43,852 nt of DNA from CAZMGV01 sp964621525 [NCBI: uncultured bacterium] (GCA_964621525.1 CAZUMS010000031.1:1-43852), one strand, 5' to 3'; positions 22,883 to 32,444 are shown, counted from the first letter of the stretch. Made by a program: numbers and translations. Notes: generated by a model from the letters alone, not told the origin.

Positions 22883-23800
22883 ATGGATCTTCACAGGCTC
22901 CGTGCATTTGTGGTTGTGGCCGAGGAACTGAACTTCCGGAAGAGCGCCGAGAAGCTGGGGATGTCGCAGCCCCCGCTGACGCGGCTCATTTCCTCCCTCG
23001 AAGACGAGCTGGCGACGCCGCTCCTGGAACGAACGACCCGGCAGGTGAGGCTGACCAGTGCGGGGATGTATCTCCTGAAAGAGGGGAAGGAGATTCTCGC
23101 GAAAGTCGAGGCGGCCGCGGGCGAAGTCCGGGCCATCGGAAAGATCCGTTCCGGCCATATCGCCATCGGGTTTTCCATGACGTCATTCCTCGCGCGGCTG
23201 CCGGGGATCATCGACGGATTCAGGGAACGAAACCCGAAGCTGAAACTGGAACTCCACCAGGGATCGCGCCGGAATATCCTCGCCGGGATCCGCGACGGCA
23301 GTCTCGATGCCGGATTCGTGGAAGGGATTGTTCCGGGCGGGGAGATGGAGAGTCTCCTCGTGAAGGACGAAACGCTCGGGGTATTGGTTCCGAGAATGCA
23401 TCCGCTGGCCAAGCGAAAAGAAATCGGGCTCTCCGATCTCAAGGACGAGACGATCATCCTCCATCCGCGGAAGGAACATCACGAGTTCTTCGACACGATC
23501 CACCAGCTGTTCAGGAAGAACGGCATTTCGCCGAAAACCTACATCAAGGCTGATGGGGAAAGCTGCCCGCTGCTCGTGTCTCTGGGGAAGGGTGTCATCC
23601 TCACCATCGCGGGTTCGCAGAACAAGGTGCCCGGCCGGACGCGGTTTGTACCGCTTGCCAACCTGCAGCTCCCGGTGTCGGCAGCCTGGCTTTCGTCCGA
23701 CGAAAACCCGCTCCTGAAAAGTTTCCTGAGCTTCGTATCGGAGAGCGCCGTGCCGGTCCGGAGGAAAGCGGAATGCCTGGAAGACCTGATGCGCGTCTGA
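22883..23800 (+). CDS. LysR-family transcriptional regulator
   Basis: The 305-residue protein begins MDLHRLRAFVVVAEELNFRK, with the helix-turn-helix SAEKLGMSQPPLTRLISSLE at ~20-40, then a linker and an effector-binding domain (GHIAIGFSMTSFLARLPG, LDAGFVEG, GVLVPRMHPLA). ATG 22883 matches standard LysR starts better than a TTG at 22856 inside the operator. Divergence from the DUF2938 gene suggests that gene as target. Effector unknown. Confidence 0.9.
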   Translation: MDLHRLRAFVVVAEELNFRKSAEKLGMSQPPLTRLISSLEDELATPLLERTTRQVRLTSAGMYLLKEGKEILAKVEAAAGEVRAIGKIRSGHIAIGFSMTSFLARLPGIIDGFRERNPKLKLELHQGSRRNILAGIRDGSLDAGFVEGIVPGGEMESLLVKDETLGVLVPRMHPLAKRKEIGLSDLKDETIILHPRKEHHEFFDTIHQLFRKNGISPKTYIKADGESCPLLVSLGKGVILTIAGSQNKVPGRTRFVPLANLQLPVSAAWLSSDENPLLKSFLSFVSESAVPVRRKAECLEDLMRV

Positions 23801-23893
23801 CGGAATGGCCCGGCGGGAAAAGTCCGCCTATCGTCACTGCGGACCGGCCGGGAGCGGCGTGGGCTTCCGGTGCCCGGTCGCGGGGAGAGTCTC

Positions 23894-24838
23894 ATGACGG
23901 CAAAAGCGGAACGCCTGAATTCCTTCCAGAAATCCCTGCGCCTCGTGCAGGCGTTCGTCCAGTGGCGCAGCGTCGAGGCCACGCGGCGGGACCTCACGGG
24001 AAAGAAGGTGCTCGTGACGGGGGCGGCGCGGGGAATCGGCGAGGAAGTTACCCGCCTGCTCGCCGGCTGGAACGCACATGTCCTGCTCGCCTGCCGGGAC
24101 GGTGCGCAGGGCGAAAAGCTCAAAGACGATATCCTCGCCAGAATTCCGGCGGCCCGGATCACCGTTCTGGACGGCGCCGACACGTCGGATCTCGACCGGA
24201 TGGCGGAGCTTGCCCGGAAGGTGAAAGCCGTCCTGGGCGGCGGCTGTCTGGATGGCCTGATCCTGAACGCCGGGATCGCCGGAGGACGGTACAAACTGAG
24301 CCGCCAGGGGTATGAGTCCCATGTCGCCACCAATGTCCTCGGCCATCATCTTCTGGCGAACCTTCTGCTCGGGGATCTCGCGAAATCGCCGGACGGCCGC
24401 ATTGTCTATGTGACGGGCGATATCTATGTGCTCGCGACGGACTGTACGATGGATTTCCCGTACGAAGGCCAGCGGGCGATTGCCGCCTATGCCCGGTCCA
24501 AGCTCGGTGTGTCGTGGAATGCCCGGACCATGCAGGAAGAAATTGCCGCGAAGGGACTCTCCGTCCGGGCCGTGACAGTGCACCCCGGCGTCGTGAGCAG
24601 CGGACTGATGAAAGGCGGCGATCTCGTCAAGCGGGCACTGCTGATCACGCCGGAGAAGAGTGCCCAGAGCATCGTCTACGCCCTGACGGACGAAAAGGTC
24701 CGCGGCGGGGACTACATCCACAACGCCCGGGGGAAAATGACCCTGCCGCCGAACGACCCTGTGCTCCAGGACAACCGTCGCCGCGAGTTCTGGCGGGAGT
24801 GCAACGAAGCCTGCCGGGCGTGGCTTCCGTCCTCCTGA
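23894..24838 (+). CDS. SDR-family oxidoreductase (retinol dehydrogenase-like)
   Basis: This 314-residue protein has VLVTGAARGIGEEVTRLLA (cofactor site at residues ~40-55), LILNAGIAGG and the catalytic Y-A-R-S-K in AAYARSKLGVSW. The long N-terminal extension and C-terminal region resemble retinol- or WW-domain-type SDRs. It lies ~90 bp after the LysR gene on the same strand and is convergent with the NmrA-like gene. The start at 23894 has GGGGAGAG upstream. Substrate not predictable. Confidence 0.85.
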   Translation: MTAKAERLNSFQKSLRLVQAFVQWRSVEATRRDLTGKKVLVTGAARGIGEEVTRLLAGWNAHVLLACRDGAQGEKLKDDILARIPAARITVLDGADTSDLDRMAELARKVKAVLGGGCLDGLILNAGIAGGRYKLSRQGYESHVATNVLGHHLLANLLLGDLAKSPDGRIVYVTGDIYVLATDCTMDFPYEGQRAIAAYARSKLGVSWNARTMQEEIAAKGLSVRAVTVHPGVVSSGLMKGGDLVKRALLITPEKSAQSIVYALTDEKVRGGDYIHNARGKMTLPPNDPVLQDNRRREFWRECNEACRAWLPSS

Positions 24839-24863
24839 CCGGCCCGGAACCTGTTCCGTCCGT

Positions 24864-25754
24864 TTACTGGCTCAGGCCATACCGTTTGCGGGCGAACTCG
24901 GCAAAGGAGTTCGGCTGGCGTCCGAGCAGCATCCGGAGCACCTGGCTGTTGCCCATGAAATCGAACCGGTCGTACCACTCGTTCACGACCTTGAATACCG
25001 ACATCTGGTGGAGGCTGTGCTCCTTGTCGTACTCCCCGAGGATGAACGGAATCGGCTGGCTGTAGTTGTGCTTGAACTGCATGGCCTTGAACGGGCGGCC
25101 GAACGCCTGTGTGAGCGAGGCGGCGATGCCGTGGGCGGAGAGGTTCTCGCCGCTGCTCAGCTCGTAGGTGGCTCCGTAATGGGCCTCGCCTTCGGCGAGA
25201 ACCTTCGCCAGGACTTCGGCTACGTCGTCGAGATCGACGAGCGCCTGCTTCTTCGTGAGATCCCACCCCAGCAGGAACATCGACTGGTTGGGGATGACGC
25301 CCCAGGCGACCATCTGCATGTAGTCGGCGGGCTGGAGGATCGTGAAATTGAGGCCGGACTCCACGAGCCGTTCCTCGATGTCGCGCTTGATCTCGTGCTG
25401 CGGCAGGCCGGTCAGGATCGGGTGCAGGACGGAGCTGAAGACGAAGTGCTTCACCCCGGCCCGCTTTGCCTGCTCGATCATGTTGAAGCCCATTTCGCGC
25501 TCTTTGGGATGGAACGAGGGCCCCACATGGTAGACGGCGTGAACACCCTCCATGGCCCGGAGGGCGTCGTCCGGGTTCGTGGCGTCGCCGACGATCACTT
25601 CCTGCGCGCCCAGTTCCTTCGGGCCGGGCGGCGGCCGGTCCACGCGACGCATGGCCCTGACCCTGAATCCGGCCTTCGCGAGCACCGGGATCACCGCCCG
25701 GGCCTGATTGCCGTTCCCCGCCGTCACAAGAACCGTCTGATTGGCAGTCGTCAT
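24864..25754 (-). CDS. NmrA-like NAD(P)-binding protein
   Basis: This 296-residue atypical SDR has VLVTAGNGNQARAVIPVLA (cofactor loop) and GVHAVYHVGPSFHPKE, GVKHFVFSSVLHP, then ILQPADYMQM. The YxxxK pair is not in canonical form. NmrA-like proteins either sense NADP or reduce quinones and furans. It is divergent from the HicA-like gene and convergent with the SDR; no operon partner is seen. Confidence 0.85.
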   Translation of the reverse strand: MTTANQTVLVTAGNGNQARAVIPVLAKAGFRVRAMRRVDRPPPGPKELGAQEVIVGDATNPDDALRAMEGVHAVYHVGPSFHPKEREMGFNMIEQAKRAGVKHFVFSSVLHPILTGLPQHEIKRDIEERLVESGLNFTILQPADYMQMVAWGVIPNQSMFLLGWDLTKKQALVDLDDVAEVLAKVLAEGEAHYGATYELSSGENLSAHGIAASLTQAFGRPFKAMQFKHNYSQPIPFILGEYDKEHSLHQMSVFKVVNEWYDRFDFMGNSQVLRMLLGRQPNSFAEFARKRYGLSQ

Positions 25755-25916
25755 TTCCGTCCCCTTTACTCGGGGTGATAGCCGGACGGGTCAGGTCCCC
25801 TCAACCCCGTGAACAGGGGCTTTGCACCGGGAAATCCTTATCTCCTGATTTACCTCATACTGCCGGACCGGAATAACCGTTCAATGTTCGGAGAGAGGCA
25901 AGGAAAGAACACCCAT

Positions 25917-26183
25917 ATGTCCAAGCACAATCACGAGACCACGCTGGAGCACATCTTCGCGCACCCAATGAACCTGAACATCGAGTGGAAAAAGGTCGAG
26001 CACCTGCTCGAATCCCTGGGCGGCAAGCTCGAGGACAGCCACACGGGGCGTCTCAAGGTTCATCTGAACGGGCAGTTCGCCACCTTTGCCCGGCCGCACG
26101 GCAAGGACGTCAGCAGCCGGGACGAGCTGATGGAACTGCGTCATTTTCTGGAAAAGTGCGGCGTAAAGCCGGCCGCGGACTGA
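25917..26183 (+). CDS. Small HicA-like protein
   Basis: The 88-residue protein starts MSKHNHETTLEHIFAHP, then IEWKKVEHLLESLGGKLED, RLKVHLNGQFATFARPHGKD and LMELRHFLEKCGV. The alpha-beta-beta-beta-alpha layout resembles HicA mRNA-interferase-fold proteins. The HicA active-site histidine usually sits before the last strand, here possibly H in RPHGK. No HicB-like antitoxin is adjacent on either side. It could be a solitary toxin, a nucleic-acid binder or a degraded pair. An in-frame upstream extension (from 25809) is not needed. Confidence 0.6.
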   Translation: MSKHNHETTLEHIFAHPMNLNIEWKKVEHLLESLGGKLEDSHTGRLKVHLNGQFATFARPHGKDVSSRDELMELRHFLEKCGVKPAAD

Positions 26184-26189
26184 CCGGTC

Positions 26190-26807
26190 CTACTTTTTCG
26201 CGATCTCGCGCCACCAGTCGGGGCTCGCCCACTCGACCTCGCCCGCCTCGTGCAATCGGTTGGCAAGTTCGAGGGAAGGCAGCCCTGGTGCCGCCTCCAC
26301 CATCCAGACGCCACGGAGCGGGAGTTTCCGGAGCAGGGTGACGCCGTTCCGTGCGGCCCATGTTCTGGCGTCCTTATCCGTCCAGTGGTTCCTGAATTTC
26401 ACCACGATGCCGCCAGGCAGAGCCCTGAGGGCGCCGTCCTCACCCCGGAAAGCCGGGGATGTTTTCCCTGCATTCGCCGGGATTCCGGCCGTCTCCGGGA
26501 CGGTCTTTCCCGCGGCAAAAGTGCGGGGACGTTTCCAGAGACGCGCCTTCCCCTGCGGTTTGCTCGCGCCGAATCCGGCGGCAGCAAGGGCTTCCTCGTC
26601 CGCCGCCGCCGCACCGAACTGAATGGCCGAATCCGGTTCCATCTGCAGGGAGCGCTTCGCGGTACCGTCGTACCAGTAAAGGCCCGTAGCGGTTTTGAAG
26701 ACCTCCGCTGGTGCGACGGCTTTCGTCTCGGCACCCGGTAGCGGTTCGGCGCGAACGGTTCCGGCGGCAGAGATGAGGAGAAGGGCGGAGAATATGGATG
26801 CTTTCAT
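26190..26807 (-). CDS. Secreted stand-alone subtilase propeptide-like protein
   Basis: The 205-residue protein has a Sec signal peptide (cleavage near residue 20, TVRA-EP). Residues ~130-200 read GGIVVKFRNHWTDKDARTWA, then RGVWMVEAAPGLPSLELANR and EVEWASPDWW. This is the ferredoxin-like propeptide pattern (fervidolysin-type) that normally precedes S8 proteases, ending with the W-A-S-P-D handle. Here it is a separate gene 16 bp after an S8 protease gene whose product lacks such a domain at its N-terminus. It likely folds or inhibits that protease in trans. Confidence 0.65.
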   Translation of the reverse strand: MKASIFSALLLISAAGTVRAEPLPGAETKAVAPAEVFKTATGLYWYDGTAKRSLQMEPDSAIQFGAAAADEEALAAAGFGASKPQGKARLWKRPRTFAAGKTVPETAGIPANAGKTSPAFRGEDGALRALPGGIVVKFRNHWTDKDARTWAARNGVTLLRKLPLRGVWMVEAAPGLPSLELANRLHEAGEVEWASPDWWREIAKK

Positions 26808-26823
26808 GGGGTGGAACGCTCCT

Positions 26824-28650
26824 TCAGTGCCCGTAGAAAGTGAGCTGCCAGGATTCGAACGTACCGGTGTCGAGCGCTCCCAGGTCGAAAACCCTCAGGG
26901 TCCAGTCGCCGTCCGCCGCTTCGCCCAGGTGGCGGGCGGTACCGAACCGCCAGCCGTCGTAGGCGCTGCATTCGAGGGAAAAGCAGCGGTGCCGCTCGGC
27001 CAGCAGGCTCACGGTGCCGGTGGTTTCGTTCACGAGTTCGATGCGCAGGTCGCCCGAGAAGGGATGATCGGCGGCCGCGAAACGGACCTCGATCCACTCG
27101 ATGTAATCAATTCCGCTGCCAGTGATCGTAACGGTGTCGCTGATGCCGGTATTATCGTTATCCGGAATGGCATCGTCCACGACGATCGCTCCCGTGGTGT
27201 GAGGCGGTTCCTCGGCCGGGAGGAGATCCCATTCGTCCGCCAGCGTGACGGCGGCACCGGCATCGGCGACGCCAAAGCCGTATTTGTGGTTCACGTTGAA
27301 ACCGGCGCCGTTCACGTCCCAGTCGCCGTCGGAAGGATCGTTCTTCCGGGCCGACGCGGCCAGCACGATCCGCAGATCCCGCCAGGTGAGGTCCGGCCTC
27401 GAATCCAGGACGAGGGCAGCGACACCCGCCGCCAGTGGAGCCGCCGAAGAGGTCCCATTGAACGAATCCGTATAGTTCCCGCCCGAGTAACCGGCAGAAC
27501 CGGTGAGATCGACGGTGGTGATGGCGTGCCCGGCGCGTCCTTCGGACGGTGTGCAGACCCAGAGGTTGGCACCGGGCTCAGAATAGTCCGCCTTCACTCC
27601 GTCGTCGCCCACGGCGCAGACGGCGATGACACCCCGGTAGTTCGCGTAGCCGTCGAAATTGGAGTTGTCGTACCGTAGTCCCGATATGACGTCTCCGCCA
27701 TTGCCCGCCGCCCAGGTATAGACGATACCGAGCCCTCCGCGTCCGGCGGAAAGACCCTCGTCGATGGCCGCCTGCCAGAGGGCCGAGGAGTCTTCCAGAC
27801 GGCCGAGATTGTCGTCGGGACCCCAGCTGTTGTTCGAGACCCAGATGTCCGCCGCATTTCTCAGCATGGCATCCGCTTCATTGGAGGTGGTGAAATCCTG
27901 GAGGAGATCGTAGCCCACGATCCCGGCCCGGGGAGCGGCTCCGCGGCCTCCGATTCCGTTCAGGTCCCTGGCGGCGGCGACGCCCGCCACGCAGGTCCCG
28001 TGTCCGGATTCGGAATCCGGCGGAGTCGGATTGTCGCTCCCGTCGAGGTAGCTGAACGAAAGCCCCGGCACGACGTTCGCCCGGAGGTCCTCATGCGATA
28101 TCTGAACACCGTCGTCCACGACGGCAATGATCGCGGCGAGGCCCCGGATATCGTCTTCCCAGACCGGGTCCGCGTCCACATCCTGGCCGGTAGTGCCGCC
28201 TTCCTGGCCGGTGTTTTCGAGATGCCACTGGTCGCTGTAAAGCGGATCGGCGGCTCCGGATGCCGGGCCTGCGCTTCCGCTCTCTGTATTCGAGAGATCC
28301 GATTCGCCGGCGTCGTTGTAGGCCCGGACGGCGAAGTAAAAAGGCCCCTCGGAGGGTTCCAGTCGTGTGTAGTAGCCGGGTGAACTGAATACCCGAAGGA
28401 CGAGATCCGTCTCCGGATCGACAGTGCTGTCTTCCGAGACGACGAGATCGTACCCGTCGGCGTCGGCCGGTTCGGTGAAGGCGACCTGGATGAACCCGTC
28501 GCCGCCCGTAATGGAGGAGATCTCCGGGCGGGCGGGAGGCTCGGGGTCCACGATGCCGTTGTCACCCCTCAGGCCGCCGTCAGATGAGCAGCCGGTGGCG
28601 AGGATCAGGAGGCAGAGGCAGAAAGTCGATACGAAGCGGAACCTGGACAA
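26824..28650 (-). CDS. S8 family serine protease lipoprotein with P-domain
   Basis: The 608-residue protein has a lipoprotein signal (LLILATGC, Cys21). A fibronectin-III-like domain (~42-120) precedes the catalytic domain with Asp179 (AVVDDGV), His217 (SGHGTCVAG), Asn317 (AAGNGG) and Ser401 (FNGTSSAAPLAAG). A C-terminal P/homoB-like domain (~480-608) ends in FDLGALDTGTFESWQLTFYG. This is kexin/proprotein-convertase-like architecture. The enzyme is probably membrane-anchored on the periplasmic or outer face. The propeptide-like protein encoded next may be its chaperone or inhibitor. Confidence 0.9.
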   Translation of the reverse strand: MSRFRFVSTFCLCLLILATGCSSDGGLRGDNGIVDPEPPARPEISSITGGDGFIQVAFTEPADADGYDLVVSEDSTVDPETDLVLRVFSSPGYYTRLEPSEGPFYFAVRAYNDAGESDLSNTESGSAGPASGAADPLYSDQWHLENTGQEGGTTGQDVDADPVWEDDIRGLAAIIAVVDDGVQISHEDLRANVVPGLSFSYLDGSDNPTPPDSESGHGTCVAGVAAARDLNGIGGRGAAPRAGIVGYDLLQDFTTSNEADAMLRNAADIWVSNNSWGPDDNLGRLEDSSALWQAAIDEGLSAGRGGLGIVYTWAAGNGGDVISGLRYDNSNFDGYANYRGVIAVCAVGDDGVKADYSEPGANLWVCTPSEGRAGHAITTVDLTGSAGYSGGNYTDSFNGTSSAAPLAAGVAALVLDSRPDLTWRDLRIVLAASARKNDPSDGDWDVNGAGFNVNHKYGFGVADAGAAVTLADEWDLLPAEEPPHTTGAIVVDDAIPDNDNTGISDTVTITGSGIDYIEWIEVRFAAADHPFSGDLRIELVNETTGTVSLLAERHRCFSLECSAYDGWRFGTARHLGEAADGDWTLRVFDLGALDTGTFESWQLTFYGH

Positions 28651-28802
28651 GGAAGATCTCGTTTCCGGGCCGGTGCGCCCTGCCGCGAGACAGTGGTGCC
28701 GGGCCGGTATCCAGTCAAGAAAGTGCCGGGTCCGCCTGCGTGCGCTGGATCACCGGCCGTGCCGTTGCACTCCTTCCCCGGCCCGGTGCAGACTCCAGCC
28801 GC

Positions 28803-29639
28803 ATGACCGAGGCAAAGGGAAATCCGCGCATTGCGCCGACGGCCTACTTCACGGCGCAGGCCTGGGTGGCGGCTGGATTCGAGAACGCGGAGCTGTTCAG
28901 CACGCCACAGGGGCGCCTGATGTACGGGGCCGCCGAACGAATCGTTCCGCTGCTTCGCCGGGCACGTCCCGAGATGCGGCACCAGATCGACTACCTGTGG
29001 GTCCGCCACTCGGTCTACGAGACGCGGCTCGAGGAACTCAAGCCGGGAACCGTGGTCGAGATCGGCGCGGGGCTCTCGCCGAGGGGGCTCACCTTCGCGC
29101 GGCGCAACCCGGATCTGCTCTACATAGAGGGCGATCTGCCCCACATGGTCGAGGCCAAGCGCCGGGCGCTGTCCGGCACCCGGCTGCCACCCAACTACCT
29201 GCTGGCCCCGGTCGATCTGCTGGAGCCCGGGTTTGCGGCGATGCTACCCGCGAAGCCGGTTCCCGGCCGGCCGCTCGCCGTCATTACCGAGGGCGTCACG
29301 GACTATCTCGATTTCGGGCAAAAGCGGCTTGCCTTCGAAAACATAGCGAGGCTGATCGGAAAGCACGGTTCGGGCCGGTATCTGTTCGAAGTCCACGCCC
29401 GGGAGCTGTTCGGCAATGTGTCCGGCGTGGCGCGGTTCCTGACCGGAGCGCTCGGGCTCGTCGTTGGCACGCGCTTCGACGACCGGCTTTTCGAATCGGT
29501 CCGTGCAGCGCAGGAGTTTGTCCGCAACTGCGGCTTCGATTCGGCCGGGGTGATGGACCTCGCCCACTTGAACCGCTCGCCGGTGAAGCCGCCGCTCGGC
29601 CACTGTCCCTACCGGCTGATCGAGGCCGGGATCGGCTAA
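28803..29639 (+). CDS. Class I SAM-dependent methyltransferase (LCMT-like)
   Basis: The 278-residue protein contains YLWVRHSVYE, the SAM motif VVEIGAGLSPRGLTFAR and LLYIEGDLPHMVEAKR, then AVITEGVTDYL. The acidic DLP after motif II recalls leucine carboxyl methyltransferase and related polyketide/carboxyl methyltransferases. ATG 28803 is chosen because upstream codons lie in the divergent promoter region. Its stop overlaps the convergent mtgA stop (CTAA). Substrate unknown. Confidence 0.7.
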   Translation: MTEAKGNPRIAPTAYFTAQAWVAAGFENAELFSTPQGRLMYGAAERIVPLLRRARPEMRHQIDYLWVRHSVYETRLEELKPGTVVEIGAGLSPRGLTFARRNPDLLYIEGDLPHMVEAKRRALSGTRLPPNYLLAPVDLLEPGFAAMLPAKPVPGRPLAVITEGVTDYLDFGQKRLAFENIARLIGKHGSGRYLFEVHARELFGNVSGVARFLTGALGLVVGTRFDDRLFESVRAAQEFVRNCGFDSAGVMDLAHLNRSPVKPPLGHCPYRLIEAGIG

Positions 29640-30340
29640 GGCGCGTCGGCGAACGGCATGCGCCGGAGGATGATGGCGGTTTTCCGGAGCAGCTTCCTGT
29701 CGCTGCGGTTCTTGTCGAAATACCGGGGGTTTGGAACCATGGCGGCCATTTTCGCCGCCTGTTCGGCGGTGAGTTTCGAGGCGGATACCTTGTAGTAGTG
29801 CCTCGCCGCCGCCTCCGCTCCGAACACGCCGTCGCCCCATTCGATGATGTTCAGATAGATCTCGAAGATCCGCCGCTTGGGCAGGATCATCTCCATCCAG
29901 ACGGTGATGTTCGCCTCCTCGAGCTTGCGCCAGGGCGTCCGCTTGCCCGAGAGGAACAGGTTCTTGGCGAGCTGCTGGGAAATCGTCGACCCCCCGGCCA
30001 CGATCCGGCCCTTTTTCAGGTTCTTTTCCCAGGCGTTCTGGATCCCCTCCCAGTCGAAACCGTCGTGCTCCAGGAACTTGGCGTCCTCGCTGGCAATGAG
30101 CGCCCGCTTGAGATGAACCGATATCTTCTCGTAAGGCACCCATTTGTGGCGCAGTTCCGCATCCGGGTCCTTTTCCTGGAGACGGACGAGTTGGGCCTCC
30201 ATGAAGGCCGATGTCCGGGGGTTGTGGCCGCGCCACCAGACGACGTGCGCCACGACCCAGAGTTGGTAGGCCGTGAAGAGGGCCGCGAGGGCGAGTGTGA
30301 CCCTCAGGACCAGATGCCGGGCTTTCGGAGAAATTCGCAT
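29636..30340 (-). CDS. mtgA: Monofunctional biosynthetic peptidoglycan transglycosylase
   Basis: The ~234-residue protein has one N-terminal membrane helix (residues ~8-28) and GT51 motifs: ASEDAKFLEHDGFDWEGIQ (catalytic Glu), GGSTISQQLAKNLFLSGKRT, EEANITVWMEMILPKRRIFE and NIIEWGDGVFG. It polymerises lipid II glycan strands without a transpeptidase domain. Start at 30340 gives the usual MtgA length; 30394 is an alternative. It confirms a Gram-negative-type envelope. It is convergent with the methyltransferase gene. Confidence 0.92.
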   Translation of the reverse strand: MRISPKARHLVLRVTLALAALFTAYQLWVVAHVVWWRGHNPRTSAFMEAQLVRLQEKDPDAELRHKWVPYEKISVHLKRALIASEDAKFLEHDGFDWEGIQNAWEKNLKKGRIVAGGSTISQQLAKNLFLSGKRTPWRKLEEANITVWMEMILPKRRIFEIYLNIIEWGDGVFGAEAAARHYYKVSASKLTAEQAAKMAAMVPNPRYFDKNRSDRKLLRKTAIILRRMPFADAP

Positions 30341-30570
30341 GGAAGCCCCCGCCGGTTCCACGGGCGGGGTCTCAAGCTCTATCCGATTCTGCATGCGGCG
30401 GCGACTGGCAGGGACGGTCCCGCCGGATCGTCCGCAGCCCATTTTCGGCTTGTTTCTGCCTTGACCCGCAGCCCCTTTACCGGACGTAATGCAGGGCCTT
30501 TCCCGCACCGGCACGAAAGCGCCTACTGGGGCCGGGGCAGGCAACAACGAACGAGGGAGATCGGGATCAG

Positions 30571-32358
30571 ATGGGATTCGTCGAGTCGCTGCGCACCAAC
30601 ATTACGGACATCAAGGGTAACTACCGGGTATTCTCCCGGATTCCCCAGTTTCTGCCCCAGGGTCACTGGAACTCGGCCCGGTTCCTCGAAAAGCATGCGC
30701 GGGAAATTCCGCACCATCTGGCACTGGCCTACGAGCAGCGGCGCTATACCTGGCGGGAAGTGAACGAGATCTCGAACCAGTACGCGGATTTTTTCGTGAA
30801 GCAGGGCATCGGCCGGGGCGACGTTGTTTCACTCGTCATGGATAACCGGCCCGAATTCGTCTTTGTCGTGAGCGGGCTCAACAAGATCCGGGCCATTGGC
30901 GCCCTCATCAACCACAATCTCACCGGCAAGGCCTTGGCTCACGCCATCAATGTGGCCGGGTCGAAAGCCGTCATGGCCGGGAGCGAGCATATCCGCGCCG
31001 TCGTCGACGTGCTGCCGGAGCTGGAAAGCATCTCGAAGGACCGTAATCTCTGGGTCCAGAAGGACGATTCACCGGAGAAAGTGCAGCTTGACGGCCTCCG
31101 CGTCGTTAACGAAGAGATCGAGCGCTGCTCGCGCAGCCGACCCGACGGCCACCAGAGGCCCGATACGTCGGAAGCCATGTGTTACATCTACACCTCGGGC
31201 ACCACGGGTCTGCCCAAGGCGGCGATCATCACTAACCAGCGCTGGATCCTCGCGGCCACGCTGTTCGGCCGCGGCATGGGCGAGGCGACCCCGAACGACG
31301 TCATCTACATGACGCTCCCCATGTACCACTCGACCGGCATGTTCGCCGGCTGGGGATCGGCACTCACGAGCGGCGCCACGATGGCGCTCCGCCGCAAGTT
31401 CTCGGCGTCCAACTTCTGGAAGGATGTCCGGGAGTTCGACGCGACCATATTCATCTACATCGGCGAGCTCTGCCGCTACCTGCTGAACTCTCCCGTGCAG
31501 GAGAACGAGCGCAGCCACCGGCTCCGCCTCGCCATAGGCAACGGCCTCAGGCCGGACATCTGGGAGAAGTTCCAGGCCCGGTTCGGCGTGCCGCTGATCC
31601 GCGAATTCTACGGCGCCACCGAGGGCAACGCGCCGCTTGTGAACTTCGAGGGCAAGCCCGGCATGATCGGACGCCTGCGCCCCGGCCAGCGCATCCTGAA
31701 GTGCGACCAGGCGACGGGCGAGGTGATCCGCGACTCGAAGGGCTTCTGCACCGCACTCGGGCCGGGCAACAAGGGGCTTCTGGTTGCTGCGATCAACCCG
31801 GTCACGAAGTTCGACGGTTATGTGGACAAGGAAGCCACGAACAAGAAGATCCTCCGCGACGTGCTGAAGAAGGGTGACCAGTATTTCAACACGGGCGATC
31901 TCGTCGAACTGCATGGGGGCGGCTGGGTGTCGTTCGCCGACCGTGTGGGCGACACCTTCCGCTGGAAGGGCGAGAACGTCTCCACGAACGAGGTGGCCGA
32001 GATCCTGAACGGCGGCAAGGGTGTTCTCGAGTCGAACGTCTACGGCGTGAAGGTCACCGGCGCCGAAGGCCGTGCCGGCATGGCGAGTCTCAACATCAAC
32101 GACGAGTTCGATCTCGGTGCATTCGCAAAATACGTGAACGAGAAGCTCGCCAACTACCAGCGGCCGTATTTCATCCGGCTCCAGAGGGACATGCGCATCA
32201 CCAGTACCTTCAAGCACCAGAAGGTGGATTACCGGGACGAAGGCTTCGATCCGGCCAAGGTGAAGAATGAGCTCTACTACCTGGACAACGACAAGTACGT
32301 GAAGATCGACGCCGCCCTGTTCAAGAAGCTGAACTCGGGCGAAATCGGTCCCCGCTGA
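30571..32358 (+). CDS. Very-long-chain/FATP-type fatty acyl-CoA synthetase
   Basis: The 595-residue ANL enzyme has an N-terminal FATP block (RYTWREVNEISNQYADFF), CYIYTSGTTGLPKAAIITNQ, EFYGATEGNAPLVNFEGKPG, QYFNTGDLVELHGGGWVSF and DTFRWKGENVSTNEVAEIL. These signatures match very-long-chain acyl-CoA synthetases (FadD6/FATP type) better than the ligase at 15736-17319. It probably activates long fatty acids on import. A double-hairpin terminator follows, so the gene appears monocistronic. Confidence 0.9.
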   Translation: MGFVESLRTNITDIKGNYRVFSRIPQFLPQGHWNSARFLEKHAREIPHHLALAYEQRRYTWREVNEISNQYADFFVKQGIGRGDVVSLVMDNRPEFVFVVSGLNKIRAIGALINHNLTGKALAHAINVAGSKAVMAGSEHIRAVVDVLPELESISKDRNLWVQKDDSPEKVQLDGLRVVNEEIERCSRSRPDGHQRPDTSEAMCYIYTSGTTGLPKAAIITNQRWILAATLFGRGMGEATPNDVIYMTLPMYHSTGMFAGWGSALTSGATMALRRKFSASNFWKDVREFDATIFIYIGELCRYLLNSPVQENERSHRLRLAIGNGLRPDIWEKFQARFGVPLIREFYGATEGNAPLVNFEGKPGMIGRLRPGQRILKCDQATGEVIRDSKGFCTALGPGNKGLLVAAINPVTKFDGYVDKEATNKKILRDVLKKGDQYFNTGDLVELHGGGWVSFADRVGDTFRWKGENVSTNEVAEILNGGKGVLESNVYGVKVTGAEGRAGMASLNINDEFDLGAFAKYVNEKLANYQRPYFIRLQRDMRITSTFKHQKVDYRDEGFDPAKVKNELYYLDNDKYVKIDAALFKKLNSGEIGPR

Positions 32359-32388
32359 GCCCTCTCGCCGGCGTCTTCTGTACAAATC

Positions 32389-32444
32389 GACGGGCACCCT
32401 TGCGGGTGCCCGTCCGGGCGGGAAGCCGCCCGGCATGGGTTTTT
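32389..32444 (+). terminator. Tandem-hairpin terminator after the acyl-CoA synthetase
   Basis: GACGGGCACCC and GGGTGCCCGTC form an 11-bp stem around TTGC (32389-32414). This is followed by CCGGGCGG and CCGCCCGG around GAAG (32414-32433), then five Ts at 32440-32444. Confidence 0.7.
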
